A DNA stretch of 64,000 bases from the NCBI RefSeq assembly GCF_047675955.1, contig NC_132914.1, positions 39,705,521 to 39,769,520 of the forward strand, read 5' to 3'. The notes below the pieces were generated by a model that ran no database searches, had not been told where the DNA came from, and saw nothing but the letters and a program-made list of their open reading frames with translations. Position numbers and translations under genes: made by a program. Position 1 is the first letter of the stretch, and the number at the start of each line of letters is the position of its first letter. Shown here in pieces: positions 11,193 to 20,890 of this stretch. Origin of the DNA: Chlorocebus sabaeus (taxonomy: Eukaryota; Chordata; Mammalia; Primates; Cercopithecidae).

Positions 11193-12468
11193 GTAGAACA
11201 AGGACTCAATCTTCTCCGCAGGTTTAAAAAGAAAAAAGTTTTTCAAATGTCTAGAATGGCTTAGACTTGGCCTAACATTTGGCAATGAGGCAGAATCAGT
11301 TCAAAGGTCAGTCTGACCCAAAGGATTCAAATCCCATCTATGGGTCACACAAACAAAACATCAGCAAACTGCATCCTTCTGCTCTGCAGCTATCCAGTCC
11401 CAGCTTTAGTACTTGCCAACCTTACTCTGGAAATTACCCTAACTGTTAATTAATATGTCAATTATGGAGAATTATTCCTTCCAACTACTGAAACTTTTGC
11501 TTCTCAACAGCATTCTGCAGTCCTTTAATCTTGTTTTTCTAACATTACCAGAGAGGAAACATATTAATATTCTGTGATGCAATCAATATCTTCTCTATTA
11601 ACAATACCCTGTTCCACACTGTTCTATACAAACATGGATTCTACCCTGAATTTCAGAAACCACTAGGAAAATAACAGATTAACAGAGAAATTAGAGCTCT
11701 TAGGTTTAACTTAGAGCCAAAATCAAAAGAGAAGAGACAATTCAGAGAGAGGAAGGAAGAAGCTGAGAGGGTCGTAGTGTAGAACACTTACTTTCAGGAA
11801 CACAGTGTCCCTTAGATTTCTGGTGAGTTGCCCAGAGCCTCTTCAGTTTCAATCCAAATGACAATGCTTCTCTGAGTCCTCCTCAAGTAATGTTTCCACC
11901 ACTAAAAATTGGATCTACAAGAGCTCGGATGTACCGGTTAAAAACAAAAAAAAAGTCAGGGGCCCCCAGGTGGGCCTCAAGCCTCTTTTAAACTAGGCCC
12001 ACTTCTCTGTCCTGGGCCAACTCCCCTGTGTACTATATTCCTTCTTCTTCCAGGTGCCAGGTATTCAGCCTGTTTCTTCTCTTCTGAGCTGCCACCACCT
12101 ACTCTATTTCTCAGGGTTCCTCTAACCCCAAGACTGGCTGTGGAGTAGGACACCAGCTTCCCCCCTTCCTTGCTGTCCCTGCAAATAAACATATAGGCTC
12201 TTCTAGTTTCAGTATTTTTCTAATGGCTACAAGAAAATAGAGAGGGAACAACAAAAAGCAGTAATATATAGTACCAGAGATCAAGATTATAATAGTCTCC
12301 ACTTTAATGTTCCTGCCTCCAAAAAACAAATTTTCTAAATATTGCTTACTGAGCATTTTAAAAAGCACAAAGTACTAACACGGATATACAAATACACTCT
12401 AAACCAACTCCAACCTTACACAGCCATTAAGATACTCTGCTTTTCAAAATACTTAAATCACAAAACAC
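11193..12468. other. Low-copy intron, nothing certain
   Basis: Mostly unrecognised. A C/T-rich block at 11960-12200 ends near CAAATAAACATA and could be part of an old LTR; I cannot name one. Confidence 0.4.
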
Positions 12469-12770
12469 GGGTCCAAAAATAGTAACCACATCATTTTAGC
12501 AAATACTTTTTTTCTTTTTGGAATGTTCTGTTATAATCCCTTAAATTTAGCATATGTCTAAAAGTTGGCTTTCTGAGCATAAAAAATGTTCAAAATATTT
12601 TATCCACTGTAAATGAGAATTAATAAATGGGTCCAAAATTAGTAACCACAATCATTTTAGCATACACTTTTTTCTTTTTGGAATGTTCTGCTGTAATCCC
12701 TTAAATTTAGAATATGTTTGAAAGTTTGCTTTTTCAATATGAAAAATGTACAAAATATTTTATCCATTGT
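12469..12770. repeat. Tandem duplication, period 160 bp
   Basis: Two copies of about 142 bp begin at GGGTCCAAAA (12469 and 12629), share TTTTTGGAATGTTCTG, TAATCCCTTAAATTTAG and CAAAATATTTTATCCA, and differ at roughly one in ten positions. Confidence 0.9.
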
Positions 12771-13789
12771 GGGAATATACAAAAAGCATATAATATTTAC
12801 AAAAAATAAGCATGTCAAAGCCAGCGAGCTTCACTAAGAAAATTTTCAAATAAGTTACTGTCAACCATTCCTGTCTCTACATTTCAAACTTAATAAAATT
12901 CTGTAAAGTGTTTTAAAAAAAAAAATCAAGAGCTCATTTTTTAGAAATCTAACGTCTACTGAATATTTGCATACGTCAATATTATATATGCCCTCTTTTT
13001 TAAAGCAACAGTAAGATAGATTAGTATGCTTATTGTTATAGTTTAGTCTCTAATGAACTTTGTAACATCAAAATATACATCTCTACATATTAAGTAATAA
13101 ATCACAGGATTATATTTAATTCAAAGGGTACCTTCCTATAAAAATCAAGGAGCTCGATAACTAAGTGCTGACAGATTAAGAATGCCAGACTGAATTTCCT
13201 GGATGATTTTCTTTATCCACTTAATTCAAAGTCGTTTTTTAAAAGACAGAGTTATTATACTGCAAGCTTACAATAAATAAAGTCTGAAAATGGGCAGAGA
13301 TCTTTTCATCTCATTTGTCTAAGAGACTGCCATTTAATCAAACTAAAGATATGCAGGTACTTTCAGTAAAAATCTGTTCCTGTGACTGGGCTCATCTCCA
13401 ACTACTTATTTATAAAATATTAGAGAACTGGAATAAAAACACTAAATAAAACCTTGATCTGACCCTTCCAGAAGTCCATATAGAAAAGAAGTTTAATATA
13501 TTGTGTATTCTGCAATCAGATACTTTTCTTTTTTTAGGAACGAAATTAAATTACATCCTTTGCTCCTAAAGAGGATTTTATGGGTTTTCCTTGATCCCTA
13601 CACACTAACACAACAATGCAGCCAACATTTTTATACCCAGAGTGGGGAGAGGGACATTACACCCGGCGATACGAATTAAATCGCAGTAGCTAATGCCTCC
13701 CATAAATAATTTATTCTCTCTTGGCAGCAAAAAACCTTACAGCCTCTTCAATTACCCCTCACCGCAAACCATCGCCTGGGTTGCGATCA
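12771..13789. other. Low-copy intron left of the CpG island
   Basis: AT-rich sequence with no recognised repeat or exon. Confidence 0.5.
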
Positions 13790-13939
13790 ATGTGACCCAG
13801 TTCCTATCGCCACAGCCACCTCCGTCTCGCCTCCTCCCGCCGGGTCCGCGAATGTCATGGGAGGGGGCGGCAGCCGCAGGGGCGTCCCCTGGTCGTTACC
13901 CAGCCAGCCGGCGGCGCGCGGGGCAGGCCTGGGACTCAC

Positions 13940-14065
13940 CGGGTGGAGGTGCCCTTCCGCACATCGCACATCATGCACTTGAAGGCCTCGGCGCTGTTCC
14001 GGAAGGTGCAGACGCTACAGTCCCAGTAACCCTCATCCGAGGACGGCTTCGGCTGCCGCTTCGGC
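13940..14065 (-). CDS. YAF2: YAF2 exon 2, RanBP2-type zinc finger
   Basis: This 126-bp exon has a CTGCAG acceptor ending at 14066 and a GTGAGT donor at 13939. It encodes the N-terminal RanBP2/NZF zinc finger (WDCSVCTF, then KCMMCDVRKG), with the four zinc Cys in the C-x2-C-x10-C-x2-C arrangement. In this family the finger binds ubiquitin and contacts partner proteins. Residues SSDEGYWD and KCMMCD match YAF2; RYBP has AADEGFWD and KCSICD, so the paralogue call is firm. The exon ends inside an Arg codon (CG). The remaining exons lie beyond the left edge of the window. No frameshift or stop is present. Confidence 0.96.
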
Positions 14066-14497
14066 CTGCAGGACACAACCCGGACACGACGCGGCGCGGG
14101 GTCACCAGCAGGCCGCGCCCGGCGCCTGGGCCCCGCGGCCACCCCCGCCCCGCCCCCCGCCCCAATTCCGCGACCCCCGCCCGGCGGGCCCTCGGCGCGC
14201 CGCGCTCCGGCTCCAAGGGGGAAGGAAGTCAGGAAGAGGCAGGGCGCGAGCCCGGCCGCACTCGCCGCCGCCACAGCCGCTCTGACACCCGGGCTGCCGC
14301 TCCGGTAGCCGCCGCCATCGCGGCTCCATTGTGGGGCGGCCGGCGCCGGCCCCCTCACGCGGCAGCACTCGCACACCAGCGGCGCCGCCCCCGTGCTCGC
14401 CCCGGTGCCCGGGCGGCGAGCGAGGCAGCCACCCGAAGCCCTGCACGAGGGCCCTGCCGCCCGCACAGTCCGGGCCCCGGGGCCCGGGCGCTGTTAC
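14066..14497 (-). other. YAF2: YAF2 intron 1 (432 bp, GC-rich)
   Basis: This short intron lies between the first coding segment and the zinc-finger exon, with a GT donor at 14497-14496 and an AG acceptor at 14067-14066. It is very rich in C, G and CpG and is wholly inside the island. Long spurious reading frames cross it on both strands because of its base composition. Confidence 0.9.
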
Positions 14498-14523
14498 CTG
14501 GTGGGGCTCTTCTTGTCTCCCAT
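14498..14523 (-). CDS. YAF2: YAF2 first coding segment (exon 1, coding part)
   Basis: YAF2 is a RYBP-family adaptor that binds YY1 and RING1-type Polycomb (PRC1) proteins in the nucleus. On the minus strand the ATG is at 14523-14521 and the segment encodes MGDKKSPT plus two bases of an Arg codon. It ends in AG followed directly by a GTAACA donor at 14497. Joining it to the exon at 13940-14065 restores Arg-Pro-Lys-Arg in phase, the known N-terminus of YAF2/RYBP. The start is chosen because MGDKKSPTR is the conserved beginning of the family. The 5' UTR continues to higher coordinates into GC-rich sequence; I cannot place the transcription start exactly. Confidence 0.93.
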
Positions 14524-14627
14524 GGCTTGGCTATCAACGCACGCCGAGAGTCGCCGCAGCGGCCGCTCTGTTTGTCAATAAGGAGGATAATAAGCCGGGC
14601 GGAAGCGGGCGGGGGAGGAGGGAGGAA

Positions 14628-14637
14628 GGGGGCGGGG
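14628..14637 (+). promoter_or_regulatory. GC box (SP/KLF-type site)
   Basis: A GGGGGCGGGG core about 105 bp upstream of the YAF2 ATG fits an SP1/KLF site in a CpG-island promoter. Similar G-rich runs occur at 14603-14615. Confidence 0.5.
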
Positions 14638-14716
14638 AAGGCCGCACCGCCGCGCTCGGGAGCCGCCGCCGGATCCCACGCAGCCTCCAGCTGTCGGGGA
14701 AACTCCTGCCTGGGCG

Positions 14717-14724
14717 CACGTGAC
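14717..14724 (+). promoter_or_regulatory. E-box CACGTGAC (USF/TFE/MYC-type site)
   Basis: A palindromic CACGTG with the GAC extension preferred by USF and TFEB/TFE3 lies about 195 bp upstream of the YAF2 ATG, between the two expected divergent start regions. The assignment is by motif only. Confidence 0.45.
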
Positions 14725-14749
14725 CCGCGCCCGCCAACCAGCAGCCGCG

Positions 14750-15060
14750 CCGGAGACTTCAAACGCGGCCAGCGCGGCCCAGCACCCGCGGCGAGTTAGC
14801 CGGCGGGCGGTGCGGAGGTGGACGCCTCGGCCTCGGGAGCCGCCGCCGCCTCTCGGCACTGTTGCCCTGTCGTCCTCTCGGTACCCACGGCTGCCAGGGA
14901 CTGCCGCGCGCTCCAGAGCCCCTCTGAGGAGGAAAATATCTGCCCCACCGACTGGCTTGGGATGCTCAGTCATCCCATGCGAAGCCTGGTCCAAGGTCTG
15001 GCATTCGGAGGCCTGTCCGGGTCTGGACAGAAGTGCCAGCCCGGGGTCTCCAGGTAGAAC
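14750..15060 (+). other. PPHLN1: Possible PPHLN1 non-coding first exon region
   Basis: In human the divergent neighbour of YAF2 is PPHLN1, which begins with untranslated sequence. Plausible plus-strand donors here include CAG followed by GTAGAA at about 15053 and GGAG followed by GTGGAC at about 14818. No periphilin coding sequence is visible. The feature is a location inferred from gene order, with exon limits unknown. Confidence 0.35.
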
Positions 15061-15130
15061 GACTTTCCTGGCCTCCGCCGTCCTTAGCTACTCAGTCCCC
15101 GCCTGCAGGACACCACGGGGAAGGCGGGAA

Positions 15131-15489
15131 CCAACACGCAGCGCCATTGCTAGATGCCTTAAAGCACTACACAGATGCTCAAACAAGTGGGGCTTGTCAC
15201 CCCTAACTTAGAGGAATTGAAATCAAGACTCAAGAGAGGTTAGGTGACTTCCTCTGGGCTACATAATTAGAAAATGACAAAGCCAGGAGTCTAACTCTGC
15301 TTTAATTCCAAAGGCGCTCTTTTGGCCTCTCAGGCCTCTGCAGTAGCTGCTTTTGAAAGAAACCCAATACATACTCATAAGGCCTTTTTAAATATAAGGA
15401 GTTTGCATGTGCCCTCAACGCTCTCTGCTAACAAAAGAACACCTTCCCAGGTCTCTTTACCTCAATATACTAAGTAAAGGTCCTCATAC
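15131..15489. other. Low-copy sequence right of the CpG island
   Basis: CpG falls quickly. No exon is recognised; the part at 15200-15330 weakly resembles MIR (GAGAGGTTAGGTGACTT). Confidence 0.45.
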
Positions 15490-15705
15490 TCCAGACTCCA
15501 GCAACAGCCATCAAACTGGTCTCCGAAGCTCCACTTCCACCTCCCCAATTGATTCAGTAGTCCACAACCAGATGAATAATAAAATGCTGTTAATATTATG
15601 CCACCACTCTGATCAAGAACCACTAACGACTCTCACACTCCTTAGCCTGGCATTTAAAGGCTTCACACATTTTCCCTACCTCTGCATCCCTCTCCCATGA
15701 GAAAA
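15490..15705 (+). repeat. L2 fragment
   Basis: CTCTGATCAAGAACCACTAA, then CTCCTTAGCCTGGCATTTAA and CTGCATCCCTCTCCCATGAG follow the L2 3' region. Confidence 0.75.
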
Positions 15706-15839
15706 GCTGCCTCCTGACAATGCACATGGGTTACTTCCGCATAAACTAGATCCCTCTTTAACTGTGCTGTTTCTGTCCATCTTTCTAGGTTTACATCAAT
15801 TCCGAATTCATGTAAAATGATAATTTCGTAGCTAAACTA

Positions 15840-16005
15840 CAAAGGAAATGGTACAGTCGGAAGTCCAGGGTTCTCAGCCTGCTTCCCCTGTTTCTTAGCT
15901 GATAGATCTTGGAAGTATTGCTTAATTTCTGTAATTCTCAACGTTTTCATCTTCTGAATGGCATCTGTATGAGATTGTTGTGCGATTAATAATAAAATAA
16001 TATTT
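15840..16005 (+). repeat. MIR SINE
   Basis: TCTTAGCTGATAGATCTTGG, then CATCTTCTGAATGG and GAGATTGTTGTGCGATTAA follow MIR order. Confidence 0.75.
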
Positions 16006-16008
16006 TTT

Positions 16009-16305
16009 GGCCGGGCGCGGTGGCTCACGTGTGTAATCCCAGCACTTTGGGAGGCGGAGGCGGGCGGATCACCTGAGGTCAGGAGTTCAAGACCAGCCTG
16101 GCTAACTTGGTGAAACCCCATCTCTACTAAAAAATATACAAAAATTAGCCTGGCGTGGTGGCGGGTGCCTGTAATCTCAACTACTCGGGAGGCTGAGGCA
16201 GAGAGAATTGCTTGAACCCAGGAGTCGGAGGGTGCAGTGAGCCGAGATCGTGCCACTGCACTCCAGCCTGGGCAACAGAGCGAGACTCCGCCTCTAAATA
16301 AATAA
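16009..16305 (+). repeat. AluS
   Basis: GGCCGGGCGCGGTGGCTCAC to GACTCCGCCTC with an (AAAT)n tail. AATA-TTTTTT sequence on both sides is an A/T-rich target site. Confidence 0.93.
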
Positions 16306-16319
16306 ATAAATATTTTTTT

Positions 16320-16690
16320 TTAGCACTATGTGCCAGGCACTTTGTAAATCCCTGTACGTAGATACATATTTTAAAGGACTCAAAGTACTATGCACATGGC
16401 CTCATCGACTGCAGATGCTCTTCGATTTAGAATGGGGATACTTCCCGATAAATCCGTCTTAAATAAAAAATATCATAAATCGAAAATGCATTTGGTACAC
16501 CGATAAACCCATCGTAAAGTAGAAAAATCGTAAGTTGAGCCGTTGTAAATCCATAGTCTAGCCCTTCATTTTAAAGACAAGGAAGTTAGGGCCCAGGTTA
16601 AATGGTTTTTCTTTAATGAATAGGCCAGGGTTAGAGCTCAGGTATCCTGAGACGAATGTCTTTCACCGCGCCTTCTTTCTGATTAACCAA
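16320..16690 (+). repeat. MIR/L2-type fragments split by a small DNA element
   Basis: GTGCCAGGCACTTTG at 16330 and CATTTTAAAGACAAGGAAG to GAGCTCAGGTATCCTGAG at 16566-16650 look like MIR3/L2-type sequence interrupted at 16411-16560. Confidence 0.55.
16411..16560. mobile_element. Small Tigger-like MITE (tentative)
   Basis: CGATAAATCCGTCTTAA, AAATCGAAAATGCATTTGG and AAAATCGTAAGTTGAGCC are CpG-decayed forms of a family with terminal repeats containing ACTTACGATGG. The family name is inference. Confidence 0.5.
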
Positions 16691-17110
16691 GTCACTCCAT
16701 TTACATAGCAGTCTCTAAACTCATTGTACTATCTGTACTTTTTGCAAATGTAGCTTCTCATGATTCAGACCCGAATTCGGAAACCAGGAACCACGAGGAG
16801 TATGATTGAGGAAAGTATACAAGAGAACGAGATTTGAGGCCTAGTCTTTAACCTCTCAGTAATGCAGTGGGTAAACTCAGCTAAATCACTTCCTTTTTTT
16901 CATATGTAAAATAAAGGAGTTAAAACTACTGTCACAACTAAGGTCTCTTACAAGTTTAAGGCATTGTGATGTTTTTAAATGCCTCAACTGGATGGATCCT
17001 CAAAGAGACTGATAAGAACTACTCCACTTGCAAAAGTGATGGCAACAATGTATTTTTAAATAAAAAGAAAACTAAATCAAGCACTCTAAAAATACCCCAT
17101 GCTGCAAATC
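16690..17110. other. Low-copy sequence
   Basis: Nothing beyond weak MIR-like wording (TTTAACCTCTCAGTAATGCAG) near 16845. Confidence 0.4.
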
Positions 17111-17114
17111 ACCA

Positions 17115-17195
17115 TTTCACTAGATTGTAACCTCCATCACTAAAAAGTAAGCCGCACCTCTAAATCATGAACAAAAGGGACAAGAACTTTTATTG

Positions 17196-17228
<33 letters not shown>

Positions 17229-17415
17229 AGGCGGAGTTTCGCTCTGTCGCCCAGGCTGGAGTGCAGTGGCCGGATCTCAGCTCACTGCAAGCTCCGCCTC
17301 CCGGGTTCACGCCATTCTCCTGCCTCAGCCTCCCGAGTATTTATTGCTGCATCTCCAGCCCCTAGAACAGTGTAACACATAGTGGGCACTCAATAAATAT
17401 TCTGAGAATAAATAC
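17115..17415 (+). repeat. L2 3' end split by an Alu
   Basis: CACTAGATTGTAACCTCCAT before the Alu and GCCCCTAGAACAGTG, CATAGTGGGCACTCAATAAA after it are the L2 3' terminus. Confidence 0.75.
17195..17339 (-). mobile_element. 5'-truncated AluYRa-like insertion
   Basis: Minus-strand Alu right part with a long T run and GTGGCCGGATCTCAGCTCAC, the same monkey-type variant as at 10594-10888. It stops at CCTCCCGAGTA. TTTATTG is repeated at 17188-17194 and 17340-17346. Confidence 0.87.
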
Positions 17416-17421
17416 ATCCCC

Positions 17422-17540
17422 TTATAGCCAGGTTAGCAGGCCCCTGTATTCCCAGCTACTTGGGAGGCTGAAGCAGGAAAATAACTTGGGCCCCGGAGTT
17501 CGAGACCAGCCTGAGCAACATAGCAAGACCCTGTTTCTAA
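17422..17540 (+). repeat. Free Alu monomer (FLAM/FAM-like)
   Basis: A single monomer from CCAGGTTAGCAGGCCCC to CAAGACCCTGTTTCT, with no second arm. Confidence 0.7.
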
Positions 17541-17544
17541 AATA

Positions 17545-18124
17545 AGTAATCAATATGTTCACTTGTGTTACAATTCTTGAAAGAGATTTTTTCTTTCCTA
17601 TTGGGATTTACAAACTGTTAGGCATATTGCTTGCAGTGGATGGTCAATAAATGCCAGAATTAACATTTATCCTTCAAAATGAACTTTACAACTCCGCACA
17701 TCCTTGTTGAAGAACCAGGAACCTAGTTTATGTGGAGCACAGAATCACATGCCCTCGCACTATACCAACTGCCTCCCATTTATTGGTGTTTCTCTTAAAA
17801 AAAATTCTGCCTCTACTAGGCTTACATGGAGACAGTAGTACAGGAGCTATTCCTGCCATTTCACCACAAAAAGCCACACCTTTCCTAAAGTGTTTCTCTG
17901 CTAGCTGTAAGAGTGGCTGTTGTGGAGAATAAAGATTTTATTACTAGAGTGGCCTAGGTTCTTACGCAATCAGGTAGGTTCTTACGCAATCAGGTGTCTT
18001 TTCAATACATTAACAGAATTCAGTACTTTAGAAATGTAATTTATTAGGGTCACTTGTAAAGTGACAAACACTAACAATCGTTTTAACAATTTAACAATAA
18101 AGTGTTGAAGTTTTCTGATTATTT
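17545..18124. other. Low-copy sequence with a 20-bp tandem repeat
   Basis: A MIR/L2-like 3' end lies at 17610-17655 (GGTCAATAAATGCCAG). At 17955-17994 a 20-bp unit beginning TAGGTTCTTACGC occurs twice, perfectly. Confidence 0.7.
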
Positions 18125-18266
18125 ACTTTTTTGTTGTTGTTTGTTTTTGTGTGTACAGTGGTGCCATCATAGGTCACTACAGCCTTGAACTTCTGGGCTC
18201 CAGCGATTCTCCTGCCTCAGCCTCCCAAAGTGCTGGGATTCCAGGCATAAGCCACTGTGCCTGTCC
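18125..18266 (-). repeat. Alu fragment with internal deletion
   Basis: Starts in a TTGTTGTTTG tail and ends GCTGGGATTCCAGGC; the middle of the element is missing. Confidence 0.8.
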
Positions 18267-18293
18267 TTACCTTAATTTTTAAAAGGTAAATGA

Positions 18294-18599
18294 GGGCAGA
18301 CACAGTGGCTCATGCCTGTAATCCCCATACTTTGGGAGGCTGAGGTGGGTGAATATCTTGAGCTCAGGAGTTGAACACCAGCCTGGGTCATATGGGGAAA
18401 CCCTGTCTCTACAAAAAATACAAAAATTAGCCGGGTGTGGTGGCATGCACCTGTAGTCCCAGCTATGCGGGAGGCTGAGGTGGGAGGATCACTTGAATCC
18501 AGGAAGCAGAGGTTGCAGGGAGCCAAGATCACACCACCGCACTCTATCCTCAGTGACAGAACGAAAGTCTGTCAAAAAAAAAAAAAAAAAAAAAAAAAG
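18294..18599 (+). repeat. Alu
   Basis: Full-length. AAAAGGTAAA occurs before it and after its long A tail. Confidence 0.92.
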
Positions 18600-18619
18600 G
18601 TAAAGCAATCTTTACTTTC

Positions 18620-18823
18620 CCCAGTTACTGAGGAAGCTGAGAGCTGAGGCAGGGAGGATTACTTGAACCCAGGAGCTGTGGGCTGTAGTGTACTAATCTA
18701 TTCGGTGTCTGCACTAAGTTCACCACCAATATGGTGACTCCCCAAGAGTGAGGGGCCACCAGGTTGCCTAAGGAGGGGTGAACTGGCCCAAGTCCGAAAC
18801 TGAGCAGGTCAAAACTCCTGTGC
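18620..18823 (+). pseudogene. RN7SL-like: 7SL RNA pseudogene, 5' part
   Basis: 7SL is the RNA of the signal recognition particle. After an Alu-like domain (GAACCCAGGAGCTGTGGGC) come 7SL-specific S-domain sequences absent from Alu: GGTGTCTGCACTAAGTTCA, CAATATGGTGAC, CCACCAGGTTGCCTAAGGAG and GAGCAGGTCAAAACTCC. The first roughly 27 nt are missing and changes are spread throughout, so it is a dead retrocopy. It is interrupted at 18824 by an Alu. Confidence 0.93.
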
Positions 18824-19123
18824 AGCGCCAGGCACAGTAGCTCACACCTGTAATCCCAGCACTTTGGGAGGCTGAGATAGGCGGATCACCTGAGGTCAGG
18901 AGTTTGAGACCAGCCTGGTCAACATGGTGAAACCCCATCTCTACTAAAAAATACAAAAATTAGCCAGGCGTGGTGGCACATGCCTGTAATCCCAGCTACT
19001 CAGGAGTCTGGGGCAGGGAGAATTGCTTGAACCTGGGAGGCAGAGGTCGCAGTGAGCTGAGATTGCACCACTGCACTCTAGCCTGGAGGACAGAGTGAGA
19101 CTCCATCTCAAAAACAAAAACAA
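18824..19123 (+). repeat. Alu inserted in the 7SL pseudogene
   Basis: Full-length AluS-type. 7SL sequence AAAACTCCTGTGC (18811-18823) and AAAACTCCCATGC (19124-19136) forms the target duplication, now differing at two bases. Confidence 0.92.
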
Positions 19124-19211
19124 AAAACTCCCATGCTGATCAGCTGTGGGATCATGCCTGTGAATAGACACTGCACTCCAGCGTAGGCAACATGGCAGGG
19201 ACTATGTCTCT
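19124..19211 (+). pseudogene. RN7SL-like: 7SL RNA pseudogene, 3' part
   Basis: TGCTGATCAGCTGTGGGATC, CTGTGAATAGACACTGCACT and the end CTATGTCTCT complete the 7SL 3' half, followed by an A-rich tail. Confidence 0.9.
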
Positions 19212-19417
19212 ATAAAATAAATAAATTAAAATTAAAGTAATCCCTAGGCCATTGATATAATAATATCCGTTCCCATTCCAATATGCTTCCTAGGAGAGAC
19301 TGGAGTAGGTACTGAAATTGTGCATGTGATTCTGTGTACAGGTGAACCGTAATCTGTTCTCTCTGGAGAATGAATAAAAAGATTGAGAGTCTGTCTTAGA
19401 TCAAGAGACTGACAGTG

Positions 19418-19736
19418 GGCCAGGTGCAGTGGTTCACACCTATAATCCCAGCACTTTCAGAGGCCAAGGCAGGAGGGTCTCTTGAGCTCAGGAGTTCAAC
19501 ACTAGCCTGGGCAACATAGCGAAACTTCGTTTCTACTAAAAAAACAAAACAAAAAAACAAAAAAAACAAAAAAACATTAGCCTGGTGTGGTGGTGCACAT
19601 CCGTAGTCCCAGCTACTTGGGAGGATCATTTGAGCCCAGAAGATCGAGGCTGCAGTGAGCTATGATAGTGCCACTGCACTGCAGCCTGAGCAACAGAGTG
19701 AGACCCTGTCTCAGAAAATTAAAAATTAAAAAAAGG
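19418..19736 (+). repeat. Alu (AluJ-like)
   Basis: The mid A-rich linker is expanded to (CAAAA)n at 19541-19576. The element ends GAGACCCTGTCTC plus an A-rich tail. Confidence 0.9.
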
Positions 19737-20095
19737 AGACAGCAGGATCTCAGAGGCCGTAGAGCTTCTGGTTAGTCTTGAGTTTATTAGCCAAACATAA
19801 TAACAGCAATAAAAACTATGTATTGATGTTGTATACAGTTATTAGGCAACAGGAGCTAATACCTGAAATGAGAAGTACCCTCTTGTTTATTAACTGGAAT
19901 TTGAGAGAAAATGGGGTACCTAAGGGAGAAATGAGCTATAAACCTTCCCTGAGAGCAGGAACTCAAAGTATAATAGTAAGCTACAATGGTAAAACCAATC
20001 ATGTTTTGAAAGATGGATTTGTGTGGTTTTTGTTTGGTTGACTGGTATCTAATTTTGTAAGTTATAAAAGTTATATGTTACCAGTTGTACAGTAT
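19737..20095. other. Low-copy sequence
   Basis: No family recognised. A short open frame at 19778-20041 has no recognisable domain. Confidence 0.45.
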
Positions 20096-20820
20096 TTGTT
20101 TTCTAGAGTGCCATACCAAAGTACTGCAGACTAGGTGGTATAAACAACAGAAATTTATTTGCTCACAGTTCTGAAACTTAGAAGTCTGCAGTCAAGATGT
20201 CAGCAGGGGGCCGGGCGCAGTGGTTCACGCCTGAAATCCCAGCACTTTGGGAGGCTGAGGCTGGCAGATCATGAGGTCAAAAGATCGAGACCATCCTGAC
20301 TAACACGGTGAAACCCCGTCTCTACGAAAAATACAAAAAAATTAGCCAGACACGGTGGCAAGCACCTGTAGTCCCAGCTACTTGGGAGCCTGAGGCAGGA
20401 GAATGGCATGAACTTAGGAGGCAGAACTTGCAGTGAGCTGAGATCACACCACTGTACTCCAGCCTGGGCAACAGAACGAGATTCCATCAAAACAACAACA
20501 ACAACAACAAAAACAAAAACAGATGTCAGCACAGCAGGGTGATTTCTTCTGAGGCCTCACTCCTTGGCTTGTAGATGACCTGCTTTGTCTTGAGTGGTCT
20601 TCTCTCTGTGTGTCTGTGTCCTAACCTCCCCTTCTTATAAGGATACTAGTAATTGGATTAGGGCTATCCTAATGACCACATTTTAATTTAATCACATCTT
20701 TAAAGACTCTTTGAAGACTCCAAATGCAGTCACATTCTAAGATACTGGGGGGTTAGGACATAAACATACGAATTTTGGGGGAGGGAAAGACATGGTTCAG
20801 CCCATAATACTAGTGTCAAG
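20096..20820 (+). repeat. Ancient LTR-like repeat (TG...), split by an Alu
   Basis: TGTTTTCTAGAGTGCCATACC, then CAACAGAAATTTATTTGCTC, TAACCTCCCCTTCTTATAAG and ATAAACATACGAATTTTGGG belong to a high-copy family that I recognise but cannot name. A related copy lies at 53385-54618. Confidence 0.6.
20209..20520 (+). repeat. AluY-like
   Basis: AGATGTCAGCA flanks it (20195-20205 and 20521-20531). The tail is (CAA)n/(CAAAA)n. Confidence 0.92.
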
Positions 20821-20890
20821 CTCAGCAAATATATGTGTATGTGTATATATGTAAATTAACATATCCAGTGCCTTGTTATAACACTCCTGG

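Larger units (their letters stand above)
1..13939 (-). other. YAF2: Part of the large YAF2 intron after exon 2
   Basis: This starts at the GTGAGT donor of exon 2 and runs off the left edge of the window. It holds Alu, L1, MIR and DNA-transposon fossils listed separately and no recognisable exon. Confidence 0.85.
13790..15130. promoter_or_regulatory. CpG island, probable YAF2/PPHLN1 bidirectional promoter
   Basis: CpG dinucleotides are dense from about 13.79 kb to 15.05 kb and fade by 15.13 kb, against an AT-rich background on both sides. The YAF2 start codon and first two exons lie within it on the minus strand. I see no TATA box at a plausible position, as is usual for CpG-island promoters. 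In human, PPHLN1 starts close by in the opposite direction; that part is recalled gene order, not sequence seen here. Confidence 0.85.

Noticed and set aside
13693..14799. 368-codon open frame and several others across the CpG island
   Set aside because: They arise from GC-rich sequence with few stops, cross the real YAF2 exons and splice sites, and show no domain.
18620..19211. Functional 7SL RNA gene
   Set aside because: It lacks the 5' end and internal promoter start, is diverged and is split by an Alu.
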